Assembly: GCA_023127875.1 (NCBI GenBank)
Contig: JAGMFA010000019.1
Span: forward strand, 1 to 19,242
Source of the DNA: Candidatus Zixiibacteriota bacterium
Lineage (GTDB): Bacteria > Zixibacteria > MSB-5A5 > SM1-73
Reading direction: 5' to 3'
DNA length: 19,242 nt
Positions 12,615-19,242 of the stretch are shown here, in pieces. Both the position numbers and the translations under genes were made by a program. The notes below the pieces were generated by a model that made no database searches, was not told where the DNA came from, and saw only the letters and a program-made list of their open reading frames with translations. Position 1 is the stretch's first letter; each line of letters starts with the position of its first letter.

Positions 12615-13922
12615 TTACAGCTTCACAATCTTTTCCCGGTTCTTTTCCACGTCTTTGGTGGCATTGCGGGTGTCCATAACCAGTTGTGCGTTTTGGACGA
12701 CAAAGTCATAGTCGTAGGCAGAATGGTTGGTGAGGACAGCTACACAATCCGAGCTTTGCAGAAGCTTTTCGGTAAGCTTGACCGATTTCATGACCGAGTT
12801 ATCCATGCGGATGGAGGGGACATGAGGATCGTTATACTTCACCGGTGCCCCGGCGTTTTGCAAGAGCTTGATCACATCCAGAGCTGGTGATTCTCTCACA
12901 TCCTTTATATCCCTTTTATATGCCACCCCCAACACTAAAATCTTTGACCCTTGGAGGCTCTTTTTTTTCTCATTTAAAGCACGATTAATCCGCTCCACCA
13001 CATATTCCGGCATACGGGAATTTATGTCACCCGCCAGTTCGATAAATCTGGCATAATAATTTAATGACTTAAGTTTCCAGGAAAGATAATGCGGATCGAT
13101 GGGGATACAGTGTCCCCCCAATCCCGGTCCGGGATAAAATGGCATGAACCCAAAAGGCTTGGTGTTGGCGGCGTCAATTATCTCCCATACGTCTATCTTT
13201 AACCTATCACACATCAAAGCCACCTCATTCACCAATCCGATGTTGACCGAGCGGAAGGTGTTCTCCAGGAGCTTGACCATCTCCGCACTTTTGGTGGAGG
13301 ACATTCCAATCGCCTGAGTGATGGTCTGCTCGTAGAAAAGTTTAGCGATCCGGGTACACTGAGGGGTGATCCCGCCAACCACCCGGGGAGTATTTTTGGT
13401 GGTATATTTTTCATTTCCCGGATCCACCCTTTCCGGAGAAAACGCTAAGAAAAAGTCTTTGCCCACCTTGAGTCCGGTCTCCTCCAGCATCGGCAGGATC
13501 AGCTCTTCTGTGGTTCCGGGATAGGTGGTGCTCTCCAGGATCACCAGTTGCCCCGGATGTAGGTATTTCTTAACCTCATTTACCCCCGCCAGTATGTAGG
13601 AAACATCCGGATCTTTGGTCTTGCTCAAAGGGGTGGGAACACAGATGGGTACACAGTCGGCTTTCTTTAATACGGAAAAGTCCGTAGTGGCTTTGATCCT
13701 TCCCGCCCCTACCAGGGGTTTTAGGTCTTTATCCTTAACGTCATCGATGTCTGATTTGCCTGAGTTTACCAGCTTTACCTTGGCTGAGCTTATGTCAATT
13801 CCAATGACTTTGAAGCCTTCTCTTCCCAACTCCACCGCTAAGGGGAGTCCCACATATCCTATTCCGATGATTCCCACCACTGCGGTTCTGTTTTTTATTT
13901 TCTTCTCTAAGCTCTTATACAA
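12615..13922 (-). CDS. nucleotide-sugar 6-dehydrogenase (WbpA/UDP-GlcNAc dehydrogenase type)
   Basis: Oxidises the C6 hydroxyl of a UDP-sugar to a carboxylate with two NAD+, supplying uronic acids for surface polysaccharide. The 435-residue protein has the NAD loop GIGYVG (20-25), CVPTPLSKTKDPD, LESTTYPGTT, SPERVDPGN and catalytic Cys272 in GPGLGGHCIPIDP. A third domain carries GVAYKRDIKDVRESPA. The overall pattern, including the N-terminal IKNRTAVVGIIG and HYLSWK after the Cys motif, is closest to UDP-N-acetylglucosamine 6-dehydrogenases (WbpA), though UDP-glucose cannot be excluded. The start is TTG at 13922 with AGGAGG (plus-strand CCTCCT, 13929-13934) six bases upstream. Confidence 0.92.
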   Translation of the reverse strand: MYKSLEKKIKNRTAVVGIIGIGYVGLPLAVELGREGFKVIGIDISSAKVKLVNSGKSDIDDVKDKDLKPLVGAGRIKATTDFSVLKKADCVPICVPTPLSKTKDPDVSYILAGVNEVKKYLHPGQLVILESTTYPGTTEELILPMLEETGLKVGKDFFLAFSPERVDPGNEKYTTKNTPRVVGGITPQCTRIAKLFYEQTITQAIGMSSTKSAEMVKLLENTFRSVNIGLVNEVALMCDRLKIDVWEIIDAANTKPFGFMPFYPGPGLGGHCIPIDPHYLSWKLKSLNYYARFIELAGDINSRMPEYVVERINRALNEKKKSLQGSKILVLGVAYKRDIKDVRESPALDVIKLLQNAGAPVKYNDPHVPSIRMDNSVMKSVKLTEKLLQSSDCVAVLTNHSAYDYDFVVQNAQLVMDTRNATKDVEKNREKIVKL

Positions 13923-13944
13923 GTTGTGCCTCCTAAGATAAGTA

Positions 13945-14017
13945 AATGACGAATGACAAATAACGGTTTACGGACATCGAATGTCTGGTTTAAATTCGTC
14001 ATTCGACATTCGTCATT
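13945..14017. repeat. inverted repeat overlapping the 3' end of rmd
   Basis: Arms AATGACGAATG (13945-13955) and CATTCGTCATT (14007-14017) are perfect 11-bp inverted repeats. The right arm lies inside rmd and encodes its last residues (MTNVE before TGA). A further GACATCGAATGTC palindrome is in the centre. It may also influence rmd-dehydrogenase mRNA processing, but there is no T-run for a terminator. Confidence 0.75.
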
Positions 14018-14979
14018 AGATATTTGAATTTAACTCTTCTCCTCCAAAAATTCAATGTATCCTCTAACGTCTTTTTTACTGGAATCTTCGGTTTCCAGCC
14101 GGTGGTTTTTCTTATCTTGGCGTTATTTCCCACAAGAATTGGGATCTCCGCCGGTCTGTTCTTTGCCTCATCCACTCCCACTTTTATTTTCTTTTTCGAC
14201 AACGTAAGCAAAATTTTGAGTACATTTCTTATACTATACGCTTCTTGGGAACATATATTGTAGGCTTCACCTGCCTTTCCCTTTCCCATCAAAGAAACAT
14301 ATGCTCGCACCACGTCTCTCACGTCGGAGATGTCCCTTTTGGTGGAGAGATTGCCCACCTTTAAAATCGGGGGCAATTGCCCTGCCTCGATTTCAGCTAT
14401 CTGCGAGGCGAAATCGGGAATTACAAATCCAGTGCTTTGCCGTGGACCAGTGTGATTGAAAGCCCTCGCCCGTATGGCATAAACTCCATAAGATGCGAAA
14501 TATTGATAAGCTAAAAGATCACATGCCGCTTTGCTCATACCATAGGGGCTGATGGGAAGAAGAGGTTTATTCTCAGTTATGGGGACTTCTTTAGGCAATA
14601 CTTTCCCATACATATCACTTGATCCCACCACCAGAATCTTAATTCGTTTTTTTAGATTTCTGACAGTCTCCAAAAGATACAAGGTCCCGCGGATATTGGT
14701 CTGGATGGTATCCAATGGGTGAGAGAATGATTTTCCCACCGAGCTTAAAGCCGCCAGATGGTAGATCTGGTCAGGGTTTATTCTTTTCACCACACGGGAC
14801 AGTTGGTCGAATCGAGTGATATCACAATTTGAAAGGTGTAGATTCTTTCTGATCTTTCGGATATTCTCCAGGCTCTCACCGGGCAGGCATATCCCGAATA
14901 TCTCATTCTCTGTTTTCAAGAGTCGTTCCGCCAGATGAGATCCCACAAATCCGGCAATGCCTGTGATCAGAATTTTCAT
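13999..14979 (-). CDS. rmd: GDP-4-dehydro-6-deoxy-D-mannose reductase (RMD type)
   Basis: Reduces the Gmd product GDP-4-dehydro-6-deoxy-mannose to GDP-D-rhamnose. It is a 326-residue extended SDR with NAD(P) loop GIAGFVG (7-13), HLAALSSVGKSF, GSSDMYG and the catalytic Y/K pair in SPYGMSKAACDLLAYQYF. FNHTGPRQSTGFVIPDFASQIAEIEAG is the RMD signature that separates it from GDP-fucose synthase. The final residues MTNVE are encoded by an intergenic repeat arm, so the original C-terminus was probably changed by repeat insertion. ATG 14979 has no strong ribosome binding site. Its pathway partner gmd is upstream, separated by the large restriction-modification gene. Confidence 0.92.
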   Translation of the reverse strand: MKILITGIAGFVGSHLAERLLKTENEIFGICLPGESLENIRKIRKNLHLSNCDITRFDQLSRVVKRINPDQIYHLAALSSVGKSFSHPLDTIQTNIRGTLYLLETVRNLKKRIKILVVGSSDMYGKVLPKEVPITENKPLLPISPYGMSKAACDLLAYQYFASYGVYAIRARAFNHTGPRQSTGFVIPDFASQIAEIEAGQLPPILKVGNLSTKRDISDVRDVVRAYVSLMGKGKAGEAYNICSQEAYSIRNVLKILLTLSKKKIKVGVDEAKNRPAEIPILVGNNAKIRKTTGWKPKIPVKKTLEDTLNFWRRRVKFKYLMTNVE

Positions 14980-15007
14980 AATCGATTCGTTTAATAAAGA
15001 GGCAACA

Positions 15008-15082
15008 TGTCATTCTGAGTCCCGCCGAAGGCGGGACTCAGAATCTCAAAAACCGAGATGCTTCGCTACGCTCAGCATGACA
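15008..15082. repeat. 75-bp palindromic element with TGTCAT / ATGACA ends
   Basis: The inner perfect stem has 15-bp arms (15012-15026 and 15030-15044, ATTCTGAGTCCCGCC and its complement) around GAA. The outer ends TGTCAT and ATGACA form a short inverted repeat that also encloses GAGATGCTTCGCTACGCTCA. The general CATTCTGAG...GATGCTTCGC pattern is a common type of dispersed intergenic repeat in bacterial genomes. It lies between the large restriction-modification gene and rmd. Confidence 0.8.
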
Positions 15083-15093
15083 ATGGAATTTTT

Positions 15094-15144
15094 CCCCCAC
15101 CCTTTTTTCCTCTCCCCTCCGGAGAGAGGACTAAGGTGAGGGGG
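15094..15144. repeat. imperfect palindrome after the restriction-modification gene
   Basis: CCCCCACCCTT and CCTCTC on the left pair imperfectly with GAGAGG and AAGGTGAGGGGG on the right around CTCCGGAG. It starts 15 bp beyond the stop of the large gene. On the minus strand the stem contains an internal A-run and no trailing T-run, so its role as a terminator is doubtful. Confidence 0.55.
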
Positions 15145-15159
15145 TATTTAAATTTTCAC

Positions 15160-18100
15160 CTACTTGTCCGCCACTTGTGGCAGTCCCAACTCTTCGATAA
15201 CGGTTTGGGTTAATCGCTCTGCCAATTGGTGATCCAATACCCGGTTGAAAAACGCTTCAAAGAATTTGTCTTTAAGACTCCTAACATATCTTTCGTAGTC
15301 CTTTACCGCCTTGCGCAAGGCCCTTTCACTTTTGGGAATCTTGACAATAAAGCTGTTAAGTTTCTGTGAATACACGATGAACTTAGCCTCCTCCAGACTT
15401 TTTGCTTGGTATTTATATCCATCATCTGCTACGATCTCCTGAAAACCCATAAAGAAATGCCCCAGTTTCATCTTTTCTTTTGGAACGGAAATCTCTTTGG
15501 ATTGTTTTAAGTATATAGAATCCATAAACTCTTCCGGGAAATTCTTAATACCGTATGGAATTAACTCATCCATCACTTGGTCCTTCAATCTCTCAATGTC
15601 TCTTTTAGTTCGAGCGTTTTTTGCATTTTTTCGCATTTTAGCCAATGAAATTCGTTCCTCCACCAGCTCACAAAGTCCCTTATAAATAGGCTTCAGAAAT
15701 TTTTCTGGCTCCAAACCCAAAGCCTCCAAAACCAACTTGTCAAGCTTTTGCCTATCTTTCATTTTGACTTCTTCAGAGATGGGTTCGACCTTACGAGTAA
15801 GAAGTTTGTGAAAGGTATTAGTTATGTTTTTTTTTAGTGGTGGAGTAACTGAATGGTAATCGGGCAATAAAAGTGTTGCTATGTCTGGACCATAAAAGGT
15901 GAGTAGACCTTCGCCCAAACCTGCTCTGCCCAAAAGTTCCACAAATAGAAAAGTCAGTGTAGAATTCATCACTGCCGAATAGAATTCCGCTTGCCTCCTT
16001 TTGGTTACTTGCCCTTCGAAAACTACGTCTCCTAAAAAGACTTTAGCTTTGTTAACAGGAAAGAAGAAACGTTCATTGATGAATCGATTTATTACAAAAT
16101 CACCAGGTGTTCGTTCACCAACGTCGTACCACAAAGTTCTGCCTTTAACTGATGGAGCTTCTGGAAAGGGAACCCCACCTTTTTTGTGTCTTCCCTTTTG
16201 CTTGGTAATTTGTTTTTCGCCCCATCTGATATATTTAAGAGCCTGCCCCTTTCCTTCTTTTAAGAGTTCTTTTTTACTTTTATGACATACAAAAACTTTC
16301 AATTCAAGATTTTTTGGATCAATCAAAATCTCCTCTATTTCCTTGGGGGATGTGACTATCGGTTTTAAGAACTCCTTTTCTATGTCCCAGTGTTTAATCC
16401 TATCATCTGTAAGATGGAAGAATTCGTTAATTCCTGTGGTGTACCCTCGCCGTATCTTCGCCAACTTTCTTATAGGAACCAATTTGCTCTTACACTTTTC
16501 TAAAATGTCAAAATAGACCTGTGGAGCTCGCAAGTATGGTCCCCACTTTACGGTCTTGCCGGCCTCTTCTAAGTCGTTTAACAGTTTGTTCTGTTTGACC
16601 ACTCGTGTGCGAAAATCATCACTCTCATAACTTGCTACCCCTTTGAGGGAATTAACAAATTTGCCATTTTGTAGCTTGAAGTTTTCTCTTCCTGTGTTTT
16701 CGATTTTATAAATAAGTCTATCCAACCCTCCCCAACGATTAACGGCATAAAGTTTCATATCCCAGGGGATAAGCCCTTTGAGTTTTTTCTTCAGTTTGAC
16801 AAATTTGACTAAATGATTTTCCCTTTCCTGTTTGTTTTTGCATCTTTCCAAGATGGTAACGATAGTATTTACTGCAGGATCTTCAAACCAAGGTTCGCAA
16901 CGAGATTCTATTATGGCGACGATCTTGAAATTCTTCAAAAAGAACTTCTGAAGCTCGTAACCGTAAGCAACATCCAGCCAGGCATTGGAGGTAACTATTC
17001 CCATTCTACCATCCTCTTTTAAAAAGCGAGCGGTGTGGAAGAAAAGATAAGCATAAATATCTGCCTGACCGGAAAGCTTCATATCTCCGTTGTCAAATAG
17101 CTCTCTGTATTCATCTTTCCAATCATCAAAGATTACCCTTTCGATTTTCTTCTTATAACCCTTATCCCGCTTTTCGATTAACTCCTGCCTGATGTAAGGG
17201 AAGTTTCCAACAGCGCCTTCAAATTGAGGGAGTTCTTCTGGCACAGGTGGCTGTGGTTCAAGACCTGGTTTGGGCGGTGGAAATTCAAAAACCTGATTGG
17301 GTTTAACCTCAAAGAAGTCTCTTGAGTCAATTCTGGGGAAGTTAGCATAGTCATTCAGATCTTGACGATAAAGATTGATAGTAGCTAATTCCGCAGGAAA
17401 CCGGGCTATATCTATTCCCCACAGGTGAGAAATAAGATTCTTGTGTTTTTTTTCTCCTAATATCTTTTTCCGGTCATAAGCACGGATCAGAAAGGTTCCC
17501 GTCCCACAGGTTGGGTCAAGAATCTTATCATCTTCGCTTCTCACACAGAATGCGTTGATCAAATCCACCAGCTCTTCCCTGGTGAAATATTGACCTAAAG
17601 CGTGTCTTTCCTCCTGTGGAATAAGTTTCTCAAACACTTGTCCCAACACATCCTGTGGCATTTGAGAGAAATTAAAACGATTTAGATCGCTTATCAATTT
17701 TGTTAAAGTCTCAACGCCTGAAGCAGGGAGGGCTATTTGATCCAGGAAATCCTGTTCGAAAACTGCCTGATAGTCTATCTGCCGTGCTTTTTCAAAATAT
17801 TCCTTTAGCTTGCGATCCGTTTGAGTTGGTTTGACACCTGCCAAATCCATTTTGGGAATATCCGCTCTAAATCTTCGCAGGGTCATATAGAACAAAATCT
17901 TTCCCAAAGTTTTGTAAACGATCTGTCGGGATACTGTCTCGTAAAAGGCTTCATCACCATAGTTCTGAATACCCTGTTTGACTGCCCAGTCAAATAGCCC
18001 ATCACGGAATTTTGAACTTCTGCCAACTCTGTGACTCAAAGCCTTGTGGATATGCGGCCCCAGCGTGACAGCAGCCTCTTTCAGCAGATGCACAAAGAAG

Positions 18101-18624
18101 GTAGCATCTATATCGACCAGATGAAGGTGACCATCCCGATAAAGTATGGATAGATCATTCAAAAGCTGTTTCGCTCGCTCTTTGAGGAGTATCTTTTTTG
18201 ATTCCACCCATAGGTCCTCGGGTGTGGTTACTGAATCAATCGAGGGATAGGCATGTGACCTGTATTCCTGAGTAACTTTCGTCCCTGTGGCTGGAGTTCG
18301 CCAGATGATTGCATCCCGCATATTCCAGGTCACAAAATAGTCCGCGTGCATGGCTTGGGCTTTTTCCGAAGCTTCCTCCAGCAACTTAGGATCATCAACT
18401 GGCGTACGAGGAGTCTTAAGCTCCCAGCCGCAGAACCCTTGCCCCGCCTTCCTATTCAACCAGATTTGGACATCCGGGAATTTGGTTTTTTTGTCTGAGA
18501 CCTTTATGGAGGGATCAGATGATGCAACCTCAAAAGGATAGTTGCCCTTTTGAAAAATCTCATTGAGCCAGGATATGACCTGACTCATGAATTCTCTTTC
18601 GTTAGCTCTGACGTCTGTCATCAT
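15160..18624 (-). CDS. single-chain (type IIG-like) restriction-modification protein
   Basis: An 1154-residue protein that appears to hold nuclease, methylase and target recognition in one chain. The N-terminus has a PD-(D/E)XK pattern: P50-D51 in KFPDVQIWL and E68-x-K70 in CGWELKTPRT. The gamma-class N6-adenine methylase core follows a helical linker: GQYFT (344-348), SAM motif I DPTCGTGTF (370-378), GIDI (403-406) and motif IV GNFPY (473-477), where Phe replaces the usual first Pro of NPPY. The C-terminal half (about 600-1154) is the likely specificity region (VPIRKLAKIRRGYTTGINEFF) with a helical tail. ATG 18624 has only a weak ribosome binding site. It lies between gmd and rmd and has no separate R, M or S partner. 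Confidence 0.88.
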   Translation of the reverse strand: MMTDVRANEREFMSQVISWLNEIFQKGNYPFEVASSDPSIKVSDKKTKFPDVQIWLNRKAGQGFCGWELKTPRTPVDDPKLLEEASEKAQAMHADYFVTWNMRDAIIWRTPATGTKVTQEYRSHAYPSIDSVTTPEDLWVESKKILLKERAKQLLNDLSILYRDGHLHLVDIDATFFVHLLKEAAVTLGPHIHKALSHRVGRSSKFRDGLFDWAVKQGIQNYGDEAFYETVSRQIVYKTLGKILFYMTLRRFRADIPKMDLAGVKPTQTDRKLKEYFEKARQIDYQAVFEQDFLDQIALPASGVETLTKLISDLNRFNFSQMPQDVLGQVFEKLIPQEERHALGQYFTREELVDLINAFCVRSEDDKILDPTCGTGTFLIRAYDRKKILGEKKHKNLISHLWGIDIARFPAELATINLYRQDLNDYANFPRIDSRDFFEVKPNQVFEFPPPKPGLEPQPPVPEELPQFEGAVGNFPYIRQELIEKRDKGYKKKIERVIFDDWKDEYRELFDNGDMKLSGQADIYAYLFFHTARFLKEDGRMGIVTSNAWLDVAYGYELQKFFLKNFKIVAIIESRCEPWFEDPAVNTIVTILERCKNKQERENHLVKFVKLKKKLKGLIPWDMKLYAVNRWGGLDRLIYKIENTGRENFKLQNGKFVNSLKGVASYESDDFRTRVVKQNKLLNDLEEAGKTVKWGPYLRAPQVYFDILEKCKSKLVPIRKLAKIRRGYTTGINEFFHLTDDRIKHWDIEKEFLKPIVTSPKEIEEILIDPKNLELKVFVCHKSKKELLKEGKGQALKYIRWGEKQITKQKGRHKKGGVPFPEAPSVKGRTLWYDVGERTPGDFVINRFINERFFFPVNKAKVFLGDVVFEGQVTKRRQAEFYSAVMNSTLTFLFVELLGRAGLGEGLLTFYGPDIATLLLPDYHSVTPPLKKNITNTFHKLLTRKVEPISEEVKMKDRQKLDKLVLEALGLEPEKFLKPIYKGLCELVEERISLAKMRKNAKNARTKRDIERLKDQVMDELIPYGIKNFPEEFMDSIYLKQSKEISVPKEKMKLGHFFMGFQEIVADDGYKYQAKSLEEAKFIVYSQKLNSFIVKIPKSERALRKAVKDYERYVRSLKDKFFEAFFNRVLDHQLAERLTQTVIEELGLPQVADK

Positions 18625-18642
18625 GGTACTTTCTTGGATCTC

Positions 18643-18667
18643 GGACAGGGACGAGCCCTGTCCCTAC
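18643..18667. repeat. GGACAGGG / CCCTGTCC hairpin
   Basis: Arms 18643-18650 and 18656-18663 around ACGAG, continuing as CTGTCCCTAC, which is identical to the right terminal repeat of the element at 12468-12585. It lies in the 57-bp gap between the gmd stop and the restriction-modification start, so it is a repeat half-copy in the operon junction. Confidence 0.75.
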
Positions 18668-18681
18668 GAACTTTACCCACA

Positions 18682-19242
<561 letters not shown>

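Noticed and set aside
15160..18624. PglX of a BREX system
   Set aside because: It is a single-chain methylase of similar size, but it has an N-terminal PD-(D/E)XK pattern and no other BREX genes nearby; a type IIG-like enzyme fits better.

Overview
The window is from a Gram-negative bacterium that I cannot name; it reads like a member of an uncultured candidate phylum or a deep-branching lineage. It has a Wzi-like outer-membrane protein and O-antigen or capsule sugar-nucleotide genes, together with SpoVG and an L25/CTC ribosomal protein with a charged tail. Intergenic DNA is full of small palindromic repeats. Every supported gene is on the minus strand, and several core genes start with TTG or GTG behind strong Shine-Dalgarno sequences.

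Layout in transcription order (high to low coordinates): (1) the 3' part of gmd at the right edge, a 1154-residue single-chain restriction-modification protein, then rmd. This is a GDP-D-rhamnose pathway split by a defence gene. (2) A UDP-sugar 6-dehydrogenase, a Wzi-like protein, ispE and spoVG, then tRNA-Gln(TTG). (3) A small, heavily rearranged accessory patch between tRNA-Gln and prs. (4) prs and rplY, a lipoprotein and rmlA. (5) An RmlC-type cupin, a methyltransferase-nuclease fusion, rmlB and rmlD. This is a dTDP-L-rhamnose pathway, again split by a restriction-modification gene. A further gene may start at the left edge.

The most unusual part is the patch at about 8083-9205. Between tRNA-Gln and the intact prs there are two diverged, truncated copies of the prs 5' end. 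Each is fused just upstream of a toxin-antitoxin gene: one before a truncated DUF4258-like ORF, the other before a YgiT-type zinc-finger gene. A complete hicB-hicA pair sits between them. The prs remnant, DUF4258 remnant, hicB and hicA form one chain of tightly spaced or overlapping ORFs. The patch looks like repeated capture of small toxin-antitoxin modules at the 5' end of an essential gene, each leaving a prs-derived leader ORF.

The second theme is repeats at gene ends. A 53-bp repeat supplies the ribosome binding site and start codon of rmlD and is present again at the left edge. Other repeats supply the last codons of rmd and the stop region of rmlB. A 118-bp element with perfect 10-bp terminal inverted repeats (12468-12585) looks like a MITE, and half-copies of it recur elsewhere in the window.
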